In this document: piece after piece, positions 14,179 to 21,778 of the stretch
How positions within the stretch are numbered: the first letter of the stretch is position 1
Layout of the letters: the number at the start of each line of letters is the position of its first letter
DNA from: a virus
Virus record (IMG/VR): IMGVR_UViG_3300010354_007419
Location: 1-24,267 of that record
Length of the DNA: 24,267 nucleotides
Direction: 5' to 3' (one strand)
Notes under the pieces: model-generated
The model's input: only the letters and a program-made list of their open reading frames with translations
Database searches by the model: none
Told to the model about the DNA's origin: nothing
Program-made: the position numbers and the translations under genes

Positions 14179-15390
14179 ATGAAAAATTGTCAAGAATTAA
14201 CAGAATGTTTAGCATGTGGCGGAAAAAATTTATTATCTGCTATTAATTTAGGCAATCAGCCATTGGCGAATAATTTTTTAAAAGAACCTGACAAAAATCA
14301 ACAATACCCACTGGCAGTAAATCAATGTGCTGATTGTTTTCATTTACAACTAACTCATGTGGTTGATCCTGCTGTAATCTATCAAAATTATGCATACGTC
14401 AGTGGAACAAGCCAGACTTATTTAGATTATATGTTTTGGTTTGCTAAATGGACAAGAGAATACAGTAATATACAATTTGGAAGTGTACTGGATATTGGTT
14501 GTAATGATGGCAGTCAACTGGATTATTTTGAAAAATTAGGCTACCTTACTTACGGAGTAGATCCAGCACAAAATCTTCATCCTACTAGTACGGCCAAAGG
14601 CCATCGAGTTGTGTGTGGATTTTGGGACGAACAGTCTATAGGGAATCTGGACAACAGGCAATTTGATATAGTAGTGGCGCAAAATAGTTTTGCTCACAAC
14701 CCAAATCCACTCACATATCTCAAATTATTACGACCGTTGATGAAATCAAACGGTTTATTTTTCGTTCAAACTAGTCAGGCCGACATGGTACGTAATGGTG
14801 AATTTGATACCATTTATCATGAACATGTAAATTTTTACAATGTCAATTCCATGAACAAACTGTGTCAACGAGCTGGATGGGAGTTAATTGATGCGGTTAA
14901 AACACCTATTCACGGAACCAGCTATGTGTTTGTACTTTCTCCTTCTCGAACTCGTCGTGAGCATGTGGCAAATCTAATTAGTATAGAAGCTGACTTGCTT
15001 AATAATGACACATATCGCGCATGGGCTGCTCGTGCGAGAAAAATCGCTAGTGAATTCAGTTCAAGAATCACGATGTTCAAAGAACAGGGATACCATGTTG
15101 TGGGATATGGTGCTGCGGCCAAAGGAATGACTTTACTTAATTTTGCAGATGTTGCGTTGGATTATATCATTGATGACAATCCAAACAAGCAGGGCACATA
15201 TAGCCCAGGTCAAGATATTCCTGTAGTATCTATTGATCATTTGTCTGGCTATAACGACAGTGATAAAATTTTATTTGTTCCACTGGCCTGGAACTTTTTT
15301 AAAGAAATCAAAGGCCGAATACAGAAACAAAGAAACAACAGCAACGACCGTTTTCTAAAATATTTTCCGGAGGTGGAAGTTGGAATTTAA
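14179..15390 (+). CDS. sugar C-methyltransferase (Methyltransf_13/23/14 architecture)
   Basis: 403 residues. N-terminal zinc-binding domain with C10, C13 and C50, C53 (ECLACGG and QCADCFHLQ). The SAM motif is LDIGCNDGSQLDYF (104-117). The catalytic-region EHVNFYN block follows (YHEHVNFYNV near 225-234). The C-terminal domain contains VGYGAAAKGMTLLN. This is the layout of TylC3/NovU-type enzymes, which add a methyl to carbon of a 4-keto-deoxy NDP-sugar, making branched sugars. Such a substrate would come from the 4,6-dehydratases here. I chose ATG 14179, one base after the previous stop, over an in-frame TTG at 14146. Confidence 0.87.
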   Translation: MKNCQELTECLACGGKNLLSAINLGNQPLANNFLKEPDKNQQYPLAVNQCADCFHLQLTHVVDPAVIYQNYAYVSGTSQTYLDYMFWFAKWTREYSNIQFGSVLDIGCNDGSQLDYFEKLGYLTYGVDPAQNLHPTSTAKGHRVVCGFWDEQSIGNLDNRQFDIVVAQNSFAHNPNPLTYLKLLRPLMKSNGLFFVQTSQADMVRNGEFDTIYHEHVNFYNVNSMNKLCQRAGWELIDAVKTPIHGTSYVFVLSPSRTRREHVANLISIEADLLNNDTYRAWAARARKIASEFSSRITMFKEQGYHVVGYGAAAKGMTLLNFADVALDYIIDDNPNKQGTYSPGQDIPVVSIDHLSGYNDSDKILFVPLAWNFFKEIKGRIQKQRNNSNDRFLKYFPEVEVGI

Positions 15391-15733
15391 ATTTCCTGTA
15401 ATGGAGCTGGTTGATCGTTACGCTATTGCACAGGTTAAGCATGATCGCACAGGTGGAGCCAATCAAAACGAACTAGAGTTTTACGAGCAACAAATGTTGG
15501 GAATTGATAAAACCGTGATTTGGCAAGAATTACAGGCATTTAAAATTTTACATGATAAAATTTGGAGCCTAGAAGATGATTTTAAAAAATGTAGAATTGA
15601 TGGAACAGATCTAGCTGAAATAGGGCGTCGTGCATTGGAAATTAGAGACTACAATAATTTTCGTGTACAATTAAAAAATACTGTGGCCGAAAAACTAAAT
15701 GATCCTGTTAAAGAAGTAAAAACAAATGTATGA
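15380..15733 (+). CDS. small helical protein of the glycan operon
   Basis: 117 residues, helical and charged, no recognised domain. The start codon is TTG 15380, supported by a strong GGAGG at 15369-15373; the next in-frame ATG (15401) is too far from that site. It begins MEFKFPVMELVDRYAIAQVK. A similar style (short opening, then E-L-(I/V)-D helix) is seen in small uncharacterised proteins of LPS clusters. It overlaps the genes on both sides (11 and 8 nt). An accessory or scaffold role for the neighbouring glycosyltransferases is a guess. Confidence 0.72.
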   Translation: MEFKFPVMELVDRYAIAQVKHDRTGGANQNELEFYEQQMLGIDKTVIWQELQAFKILHDKIWSLEDDFKKCRIDGTDLAEIGRRALEIRDYNNFRVQLKNTVAEKLNDPVKEVKTNV

Positions 15734-16796
15734 CACTGGTGAATATGATGTACATTTAGATATACCCACTGACAATTATGTAGTTCGTAATTTATATCCC
15801 GTTCATTTAGAATCCGTTGTTGACTATGTAAAACAAATTCCTGTTCGGGACAAAAATACATTAATAATTTTGCTTGGTGCATTTCAATGCATACAGGAAA
15901 GGGATTTTTGGATAATACCGTTAGATAATTTTTGTAAATCTATATCAAATCCAGTAATTGTGTTTACGGGAAAATTAATTGACGATTCTGAATATCAATT
16001 GCCGCAAATTAACTTTGCTTACTGTCGCATCGGTATGTTTGATTTGGTTAGCAACTTGCATTGGAATCGAAGAATAGAAAATCAATCTCGAGACTGGCAA
16101 GAAGATTGTTATAACAAAAGAAAATATAAATTCTACTGGGCAAGCAGTAAAGATTGGTACACCAGAAGATATATACTTGCTGGTTTGATTAACAATCAAT
16201 TATTAGATTCTGGTTTGGTTAATTACAAATGTGTACACACCGACATTCCCGGTCCGTGGATACAACATCATATAGAATCAACTTGGGCTGCACATATCGA
16301 TCAAGAATGTTATTCTATTGCTGATAAAATTCCGTTACCGGCTATTGATAACACCATTGAATTTACACAGACTGATGTAAATTTTTATCTTGATAGTTAT
16401 TTGGGAATAGTCATTGATACATTCTTTGATAATGGTGTTTTTGTAAGCGAAAAAGTTTTTAATGCAATGAATTATCAGCAGTTGTTTTTTTATGTAGGGT
16501 ACCAAGGAACATTACGATATTTGCGCGAACAAGGATACCAAACATTTGATGATATTATTGATACCAGTTATGATAGCATTGTAGATCCCGGAGCACGGTT
16601 AGTAGCTGCTAGAAAAAGTTTACTTGATTTTTTAAACCAGCCTATAGACGCAATTGCAGTGGCCTACGAAAAAAGTCAGCCAGCAATAAAACATAATAAA
16701 CAATTAGTACAGCAACAAAGACCTGACATACAATTTACTCAAAATATTCAAGATTATTTAAATGAACATCGAAAGACCACAACAGATATTAGTTAG
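15726..16796 (+). CDS. putative glycosyltransferase
   Basis: 356 residues, A/T-rich gene. The C-terminal half carries FVSEKVFNAMNYQQLFFYVG (about 238-257), followed by YLREQGYQTFDDIIDTSYD. The order S-E-K...Q.F...G....L...GY.TF....YD is what bacterial and phage glycosyltransferases of the GT10/exostosin-like group show at the nucleotide-sugar site. The N-terminal part is diverged. I am confident of a protein, less so of the exact family. The ATG at 15726 overlaps the previous gene by 8 nt; the 3' end overlaps the GT9 gene by 35 nt. Confidence 0.72.
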   Translation: MYDTGEYDVHLDIPTDNYVVRNLYPVHLESVVDYVKQIPVRDKNTLIILLGAFQCIQERDFWIIPLDNFCKSISNPVIVFTGKLIDDSEYQLPQINFAYCRIGMFDLVSNLHWNRRIENQSRDWQEDCYNKRKYKFYWASSKDWYTRRYILAGLINNQLLDSGLVNYKCVHTDIPGPWIQHHIESTWAAHIDQECYSIADKIPLPAIDNTIEFTQTDVNFYLDSYLGIVIDTFFDNGVFVSEKVFNAMNYQQLFFYVGYQGTLRYLREQGYQTFDDIIDTSYDSIVDPGARLVAARKSLLDFLNQPIDAIAVAYEKSQPAIKHNKQLVQQQRPDIQFTQNIQDYLNEHRKTTTDIS

Positions 16797-17649
16797 ACGC
16801 AGAGCTGCCCTTGGTGATGTGATTATGAGCACCGGAGTTGTGCGTGAGCTCAAACGCAAATACAATTGTGAAATTGATGTAGCAACAGAATTTCCCAATG
16901 TGTACGACAATAATCCGCATGTAAGAGCTATCTACCACACTGATGCAACTCCTGATATAAAAAATTATGATCTCTATATTAATTTGGATGATGCCTACGA
17001 GTACAATCCCGTTAATCATTACGTGGATAGTTATTTCTATCGCGCTTTTGGCACATCAGCAATGGATAACAAGTCTGTAGAATTATTCACAACTGAACTC
17101 GACAAAGATATTGTTAACTCTTTCTGTCAAGACAACGAGCTAGATCGATACATTGTGATTCATATTAGACAATGGTATTGGGAACTAAAAAACATGGCAT
17201 GGGCCACTTGGTTTGCTGTGTTTGAACGATTATTTACTGAACGCACAGACTTTAAAATTGTTTGTGTGGGTAGCGAACGTGATGGCTCGGTTGATCATCC
17301 TTTGTTTGTTGATGCTAGAGGTCGGCTTTCCATTCAACAACAAAAATTATTAATGGATCGTGCCCGGTGTTTTGTAGGAATAGACAGCGGACCATTTCAT
17401 GTTGCAGCAGCAAGCAACACTCATATTATCGCATTACAAACACATTTACAACCAGAAAGAATATTACCTTATCGCAAAGAAGTGTTTGGGCACAATACTA
17501 CTGTGATCATGAGCAATGTTGACTGTGTGGGTTGTAATGACAATCAACAGAGACCTGTTAGACAGGTCGTATGCAAACATGGCGATTTCCGCTGCAAAGA
17601 TAGCTTTAGTGCCGAACGTATTGCCAATAATATTTTAGAAATACTATGA
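16762..17649 (+). CDS. GT9-family (heptosyltransferase-like) glycosyltransferase
   Basis: 295 residues with the GT-B layout of family GT9, whose members transfer heptose from ADP-heptose to LPS core. N-terminal RRRAALGDVIMSTGVVREL (12-30), the IVIHIRQWYWELKNMAW strand at the domain junction, and the nucleotide-site CFVGIDSGPFHVAAASNT (about 203-220), where the DSGP.H.AAA signature is nearly intact. Two later Cys pairs (VDCVGCNDNQ and VCKHGDFRCKD) may bind zinc or be structural. Its location next to HldE/HldD-like genes fits ADP-heptose as donor. It could use another nucleotide sugar. Confidence 0.85.
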   Translation: MNIERPQQILVRRRAALGDVIMSTGVVRELKRKYNCEIDVATEFPNVYDNNPHVRAIYHTDATPDIKNYDLYINLDDAYEYNPVNHYVDSYFYRAFGTSAMDNKSVELFTTELDKDIVNSFCQDNELDRYIVIHIRQWYWELKNMAWATWFAVFERLFTERTDFKIVCVGSERDGSVDHPLFVDARGRLSIQQQKLLMDRARCFVGIDSGPFHVAAASNTHIIALQTHLQPERILPYRKEVFGHNTTVIMSNVDCVGCNDNQQRPVRQVVCKHGDFRCKDSFSAERIANNILEIL

Positions 17650-18395
17650 TTTATAAACATTCAGGAACTTTTGGTGACCTAATTTACGGTCTCAGTGTAA
17701 TTAAAAAAATGGGCAGCGGCACTGTGGCTGTTGCATTGGGTAACATTGAAAAGTGTGTGGCTGAATACGGTTACAGACCCGACGAAGTAGATCCCATGCA
17801 CAAGGGTCGTTTTCGTAATGCAGATTTTGATATTTTGAAACCATTACTAACCAGGCAGTCCTACATAAACCAAGTTACTGTATGGACCGGTGATCACGAT
17901 GTTGACTTAGATCGTTTTCGTGGAGTATTGTTTCGTGGATTTGAAGGCAACTATGTGCAAGCATATCATATGACTTTTGGATTGCCTTTCGCCCCCGAAG
18001 TACTTGACGAAACATGGTTAGAAGCTGATGCCAAGACCATTGCTCCAGTTGTGATCAATCGTACATTTAGGTATCGTTGTCCTAACGGTACAGGCACTTG
18101 GCAAAATCTATTAGAGCAAGCCAACATCTCACAAAACGGAATTTTTGTCGGCACACAAGAAGAACATGAAGATTTTGAGAAAAGTACTGGGTTTCATGTA
18201 CAATATTATCCAGTGCAAGATTTTAAAGAACTAGCTGATGTGATTGCTGGTGCAGACTTATTCATGGGCAATCAAAGTGCTGCTTACAGCGTTGCAATGG
18301 GACTTGGAAAAAGTTCTGTGCTAGAAACAATTAAGATTAAACCATTACAAAACAATGAGTGCTACTTCCCTAGATCCAACTGTCAATACTTCTAA
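17646..18395 (+). CDS. divergent GT-B/GT9-like protein
   Basis: 249 residues, ATGA overlap with the GT9 gene. The N-terminal HSGTFGDLIYGLSVIKKMG looks like the GDxI..L....K entry of GT9. The C-terminal ELADVIAGADLFMGNQSAAYSVAMGLGKSSVLE resembles the nucleotide-binding region of GT9, with GNQSA in place of DSGP. The middle is reduced. It may be a second transferase of the same pathway or a non-catalytic partner. Its end overlaps the kinase gene by 41 nt. Confidence 0.7.
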   Translation: MIYKHSGTFGDLIYGLSVIKKMGSGTVAVALGNIEKCVAEYGYRPDEVDPMHKGRFRNADFDILKPLLTRQSYINQVTVWTGDHDVDLDRFRGVLFRGFEGNYVQAYHMTFGLPFAPEVLDETWLEADAKTIAPVVINRTFRYRCPNGTGTWQNLLEQANISQNGIFVGTQEEHEDFEKSTGFHVQYYPVQDFKELADVIAGADLFMGNQSAAYSVAMGLGKSSVLETIKIKPLQNNECYFPRSNCQYF

Positions 18396-19128
18396 AGTGC
18401 GAATACTTTTAATTGGTGACAACGGTATTGATCAGTATCAATACGGAACAGTGACTAGAATCAGTCCCGAAGCACCAGTGCCTGTGGTCAATTATACACA
18501 CACTGTGACCAAGCCAGGCATGGCAGCAAATGTAAAAGAAAATTTAGAGGCATTGGGTTGTGAAGTGGATTTTGTGCATGGAATTAAAACCTGTATTAAG
18601 ACTCGAGTAATTGATTCAAGAACAAAACAACACCTAGTAAGGATAGATCAAGACTCACCTAGTCGTGCCGTAAAAGTTGACTATAACAACATAGACCAGT
18701 ACAATGCAATAGTTGTCAGCGATTACAACAAGGGAAGTGTAGATTATGAGACCATTGAACAGCTTAGAAAGAATTATACTGGTCCTATTTTCGTTGACAC
18801 AAAAAAATACGACTTGGCCAGATGTGAAGGTTGCTACGTTAAGATTAACCAATTGGAATTTGAAGCTGCTAAAACTTTCCCTACAGAACTTATTGTCACC
18901 CTCGGAAGAGACGGTGCCCGGTACAAAGAACATACGATTTCTGCTCCACAAGTAGAGGCGTTTGATGTATGCGGGGCAGGTGATACTTTTTTATCTGCTC
19001 TCGCATACAACTACGTTTTATCACAAGACATTTTATCAGCAATTGAATTTGCCATTCGGGCGTCTAGCATAACTGTGCAGCACATTGGTGTGTATAGCCC
19101 AACATTAGAGGAAATTGAACAGGTATGA
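18355..19128 (+). CDS. hldA: HldE kinase domain-like heptose 7-phosphate kinase (compact)
   Basis: 257-residue PfkB-family sugar kinase closest in motif pattern to the N-terminal kinase of HldE, which phosphorylates D-glycero-D-manno-heptose 7-phosphate at C1. GDNGIDQYQYGTVTRISPEAPVPVV (21-45) is the strong HldE signature. The substrate loop KPGMAANVKENLEALG (53-68) has Met where the usual second Gly occurs. KTRVIDSRTKQHLVRIDQ, VSDYNKGSV and GAGDTF (207-212, with catalytic D210) follow. The HldE kinase domain is about 310-320 residues; here about 50-60 residues seem missing after residue 68. It is a separate gene from the adenylyltransferase. Start ATG 18355 overlaps the previous gene and lacks a clear Shine-Dalgarno. 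Confidence 0.85.
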   Translation: MSATSLDPTVNTSKVRILLIGDNGIDQYQYGTVTRISPEAPVPVVNYTHTVTKPGMAANVKENLEALGCEVDFVHGIKTCIKTRVIDSRTKQHLVRIDQDSPSRAVKVDYNNIDQYNAIVVSDYNKGSVDYETIEQLRKNYTGPIFVDTKKYDLARCEGCYVKINQLEFEAAKTFPTELIVTLGRDGARYKEHTISAPQVEAFDVCGAGDTFLSALAYNYVLSQDILSAIEFAIRASSITVQHIGVYSPTLEEIEQV

Positions 19129-19493
19129 CAAGACTAGAAGGATTTGTAGAAAAAGGTTGGGGTAACGAATTTATATTTGCTACCAATGACAAATACTGTG
19201 GCAAGATAATGAAGTTCAACGCAGGTGCAAGATTTAGTATGCACTTTCATGCCGAAAAAGATGAGACTTGGTATGTATTAGATGGACGTTTTGAAGTGAT
19301 ATGGATTAACACCAAGGATGCGTCAAAGGACAGTAGAATTCTGAATGCTGGTGACACATGGCGTAATGAACCGTTGTTTCCGCATCAATTGATTTGTATA
19401 GAAGAAGGTAATATAATAGAAGTTTCAACACCAGACTCAGTAGAGGATAATTATCGTGTACAGCCCGGGGATAGCCAGAAGAATAATAGTTAA
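19125..19493 (+). CDS. small cupin, sugar isomerase/epimerase-like
   Basis: 122-residue single cupin. EKGWGNEFIFATN opens the domain. Metal site SMHFHAEKDETWYVLDG (H58, H60, E64 or nearby) and the later PHQLICIEEG complete it. It resembles the phosphomannose isomerase-like/WbuC-type cupins of sugar clusters. It sits between the heptose kinase and adenylyltransferase genes with overlaps of 4 and 38 nt, so a step on heptose phosphate or its nucleotide is plausible, but the reaction is not visible. Confidence 0.78.
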   Translation: MTRLEGFVEKGWGNEFIFATNDKYCGKIMKFNAGARFSMHFHAEKDETWYVLDGRFEVIWINTKDASKDSRILNAGDTWRNEPLFPHQLICIEEGNIIEVSTPDSVEDNYRVQPGDSQKNNS

Positions 19494-19875
19494 CGGTACC
19501 TTTGATATCTTGCATCGTGGGCATATTGAAATGCTGAACTTTGCACGTAGTCAAGGAACCTATTTGTTGGTGTGCATTGATAGTGATAGACAGGTACGAG
19601 AATTAAAAGGCGAGAGTCGCCCCGTTAATAATCAAGAGGATCGTAAATTTGCACTAGACAATTTAAAGTGTGTAGATGCTGTTTGGATTTTTGATACACA
19701 AGCGGAGCTTGAACACATTTGTAAATTGTATCGCCCGGATCTAATGGTCAAAGGTTCAGACTATAGAGGTAAAACAATAACAGGCGCACAATATTGTGGC
19801 GACATTAAATACTATCCACTAGTACAAAATTATTCAACGAGTAAAATAATTGAAAATATTAATAACAGGAAGTAG
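19456..19875 (+). CDS. hldC: HldE-type heptose 1-phosphate adenylyltransferase
   Basis: 139-residue nucleotidyltransferase of the RfaE2/HldC type, which would join ATP and heptose 1-phosphate to give ADP-heptose. NGTFDILHRGH with HRGH at 20-23, CIDSDRQVRELKGESRPVN, ADP-heptose-synthase-like MVKGSDYRG (about 95-103) and the ATP-site YSTSKII (126-132). Full length for a stand-alone C-terminal HldE domain. Translation start is GTG 19456, supported by GAGG at 19443-19446 and lying within the cupin gene. The nucleotide preference (ATP or CTP) cannot be proved from sequence. Confidence 0.87.
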   Translation: MYSPGIARRIIVNGTFDILHRGHIEMLNFARSQGTYLLVCIDSDRQVRELKGESRPVNNQEDRKFALDNLKCVDAVWIFDTQAELEHICKLYRPDLMVKGSDYRGKTITGAQYCGDIKYYPLVQNYSTSKIIENINNRK

Positions 19876-20635
19876 AGGCTTCATCGGCAGTCATGCTGTA
19901 AGTTTTTGGCAAAAGATGGGAGTCCATGAAATCTACACATACGAGTGGGATGAGCGTGTTCTACCTAGAATCGAAGGACTAGACTGGGTGTTTCATTTTG
20001 GTGCTATTAGTAGCACTACAGAACGTGATGTTGCCCGAGTCATGCGCCAAAATGTAGACTTCTCTATTTGGTTATACGAGGAATGTAGGAAACATGATGT
20101 TAATCTTCAATGGTCAAGCTCGGCGAGCGTGTATGGCCTTGGCACAGATTTTAGAGAATCCGCACCCGTGGATCCTCGCAGCCCGTATGCGTGGTCAAAA
20201 TATCTATTCGAACACTATGTTGAAAAGAATCCGACGCATGTTCGGTGCCAAGGATTTAGATACTTTAATGTGTATGGTGCAAACGAAATGCACAAAGGAA
20301 CACAAGCTAGCCCATACTATCAGTTTGCTGTTCAAGCACAGTCAACCGGAGTTATAAAAGTTTTTGAAGGCAGTGACCGCTTTCGTAGAGATTTTGTTAG
20401 TGTAGACCGAGTACTAGATGTACAATTTGAATTTATTTACAACGATATTGAAGAAAACGGTATTTGGAATATTGGTACCGGAAAGACTCGATCGTTCTTA
20501 GACGTAGCACAAGAACGAGCTAAACAGTATGGCGCCTTAATTGAACAGATCCCGTTTCCCAAGCATTTAGAATACAGTTATCAGACTTATACTTGTGCAG
20601 ACTTAACAAAATTGCAACAAACTCTCAGTGGTTGA
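19850..20635 (+). CDS. hldD: HldD-like ADP-heptose 6-epimerase
   Basis: 261-residue SDR with the pattern of HldD/RfaD, which converts ADP-D-glycero-D-manno-heptose to the L-glycero form. TGSRGFIG (6-13), WVFHFGAISSTTERD (46-60), SSSASVYG (89-96), SPYAWSKYLFE (Y113, K117), GFRYFNVYGANEMHKG and FEGSDRFRRDFVSVDR. Each of these matches HldD closely. It is shorter than the usual ~310 residues. The likely start is TTG 19850, overlapping the previous gene; the ribosome site is weak. It closes the heptose operon; the TGA stop lies within the -35 of the next promoter. Confidence 0.87.
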   Translation: MKILITGSRGFIGSHAVSFWQKMGVHEIYTYEWDERVLPRIEGLDWVFHFGAISSTTERDVARVMRQNVDFSIWLYEECRKHDVNLQWSSSASVYGLGTDFRESAPVDPRSPYAWSKYLFEHYVEKNPTHVRCQGFRYFNVYGANEMHKGTQASPYYQFAVQAQSTGVIKVFEGSDRFRRDFVSVDRVLDVQFEFIYNDIEENGIWNIGTGKTRSFLDVAQERAKQYGALIEQIPFPKHLEYSYQTYTCADLTKLQQTLSG

Positions 20636-20660
20636 CCTATAACTATAAATTCGCTATAAT
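20632..20660 (+). promoter_or_regulatory. sigma70-like promoter, leaderless type
   Basis: TTGACC at 20632-20637 and TATAAT at 20655-20660 separated by 17 bp. The TGA stop of hldD is inside the -35. ATG 20669 lies 8 nt after the -10, with no Shine-Dalgarno, so transcription should start about at the start codon. Confidence 0.75.
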
Positions 20661-20668
20661 AGTCGACT

Positions 20669-21145
20669 ATGAAATATTTTGCTTACGGAATGAATACTAG
20701 TTTGGACCAGATGGCCACTCGCTGCCCGGGTGCTGTTTGTCTTGGTCCTGCTTGGATAGACGATTACGAATTTGTTTTTCGTGCCCATGCAGACATAGCC
20801 GAATCAGCCGGTAGTGTCTGCTACGGAGTTCTTTGGGATATCAACGAAAAGCATTTGCAATCTTTGGATGCATTAGAAGGATATCCATATTACTATACTA
20901 GATTCTTGGTCAAAGTAAATACCGGTGACTACTTTATTTTTGCATTAACCTATCAGATGAACGATCAAAGCGGCTTGCAAGAACCCGGTGCTGGATATTT
21001 AGAAATGGTCACAGAAGGCTATCAACAAAACGGTGTACCTACCAATCAAATTGATAGAGCTATAAATATGGTATGCTCTTCATCGATCGCGACGAACACG
21101 GAACTTGTCAGTACTTGGTTACCAACGACGCAGGACTATGCCTAA
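20669..21145 (+). CDS. gamma-glutamylcyclotransferase-like (AIG2/GGCT) protein
   Basis: 158 residues. The GGCT fold signature is visible: MKYFAYGMN (Y6-G7-x-N9, usually YGSN), RCPGAVCLGPAWI, VLWDINEKHLQSLDALEGYPYYYTR with the likely catalytic E70, and the EMVTEGYQQNG block (about 111-121). The family cleaves gamma-glutamyl amines or dipeptides, giving 5-oxoproline, and is found in phages with unknown roles. It is expressed from its own leaderless-type promoter, separately from the glycan operon. Its last 73 nt overlap another frame. Confidence 0.82.
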   Translation: MKYFAYGMNTSLDQMATRCPGAVCLGPAWIDDYEFVFRAHADIAESAGSVCYGVLWDINEKHLQSLDALEGYPYYYTRFLVKVNTGDYFIFALTYQMNDQSGLQEPGAGYLEMVTEGYQQNGVPTNQIDRAINMVCSSSIATNTELVSTWLPTTQDYA

Positions 21146-21291
21146 TTCGAACCAGTAATAGAAAAATCGCCGACTATGTAAATTACTATAGCTATGGTGC
21201 TCCCCTAGATGCACAAATAGCAGTAGGCGGTGATCGTAATCACCCCGAAATTGGTCCTATATGGCGCTTTAGCCGTAAAGTTAGCAAATAA
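21073..21291 (+). CDS. small hypothetical protein overlapping the GGCT gene
   Basis: 72 residues beginning MLFIDRDEHGTCQYLVTN. It overlaps the GGCT-like gene by 73 nt in another frame and has no convincing Shine-Dalgarno, so its start is uncertain. The body has a balanced composition typical of a real protein (YYSYGAPLDAQIAVGGD). No family recognised. Confidence 0.5.
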   Translation: MLFIDRDEHGTCQYLVTNDAGLCLIRTSNRKIADYVNYYSYGAPLDAQIAVGGDRNHPEIGPIWRFSRKVSK

Positions 21292-21313
21292 ACAATTGCT
21301 ATTCTAGCAACGA

Positions 21314-21372
21314 TTGACCATAATTCTCCATTTTGCTATAATTTTGGTATTGTAATTAACAAGGAGCAACAA
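21314..21372 (+). promoter_or_regulatory. sigma70-like promoter plus leader with AAGGAG
   Basis: TTGACC at 21314-21319, TATAAT at 21337-21342, 17-bp spacing. The leader of about 25 nt carries AAGGAG at 21361-21366 before ATG 21373. The block from about 21317 to 21375 is nearly the same as 22359-22419, which controls another gene. Confidence 0.78.
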
Positions 21373-21597
21373 ATGGAACTAGCAATTGGCACCCGAATTC
21401 AATACACTAGTGCAGCCGGTGTCCGTGATGCTGTAGTTCGTAATATCAAAATCGCTCCCACTGCCCGGCCCGGTTTCTTGAATACTTGGCTCACGCTGGA
21501 ACTTCCAGTACAGGACGGTGTCAAGTTTGCAACCCGACTGCAAATTCCTGGGGACAATGCCAGTCTCAAAATGTTTAAAGTTTTAATTGCCGATTAA
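21373..21597 (+). CDS. small hypothetical protein, 74 residues
   Basis: Beta-rich small protein (MELAIGTRIQYTSAAGVRD, later WLTLELPVQDGVKFATRLQ) with no recognised domain. A strong Shine-Dalgarno and near-consensus promoter indicate high expression early in infection. The following gene shares its transcript (10-nt gap). The SH3-like pattern of short strands is only an impression. Confidence 0.75.
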   Translation: MELAIGTRIQYTSAAGVRDAVVRNIKIAPTARPGFLNTWLTLELPVQDGVKFATRLQIPGDNASLKMFKVLIAD

Positions 21598-21607
21598 GGA
21601 GAATGTG

Positions 21608-21778
21608 ATGAAAGTATCTACAATGGGTGTATTGGGTGGCTGGCAAACCGAACTGGTATTTGCTGATGGATCGACTGCTCTTGTGGGTCCAGTGTGCAAT
21701 CGCTGTAGTGATGTCTGGGATTGGCAGAGAGCAAATCTGTTCAATGTTGTTGACGAGTATAAGTTAGCCGCTGTATAA
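21608..21778 (+). CDS. small protein with CxxC motif
   Basis: 56 residues. I chose ATG 21608 with AAGGAG just upstream (about 21596-21601); a TTG 21 nt earlier in frame is less likely. CNRC near residue 30-33 may bind metal or be redox-active. The rest is hydrophobic/acidic (ELVFADGSTALVGPVCNRC). Its 3' end contains the promoter of the next gene (TTGACG...TATAAT). Confidence 0.68.
   Translation: MKVSTMGVLGGWQTELVFADGSTALVGPVCNRCSDVWDWQRANLFNVVDEYKLAAV

Noticed and set aside
5675-20635. Idea that the glycan genes modify phage DNA (base glycosylation)
   Set aside because: No base-hypermodification enzyme such as a hydroxymethylase, thymidylate synthase-like gene or DNA glucosyltransferase is in the window; remains one of several untested acceptors.
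21293-21315. Short inverted repeat TTGCT/AGCAA after the 72-residue gene
   Set aside because: Weak stem without a following T-run; not called a terminator, though similar GCAAC/GTTGC pairs occur near 22056 and 22330.
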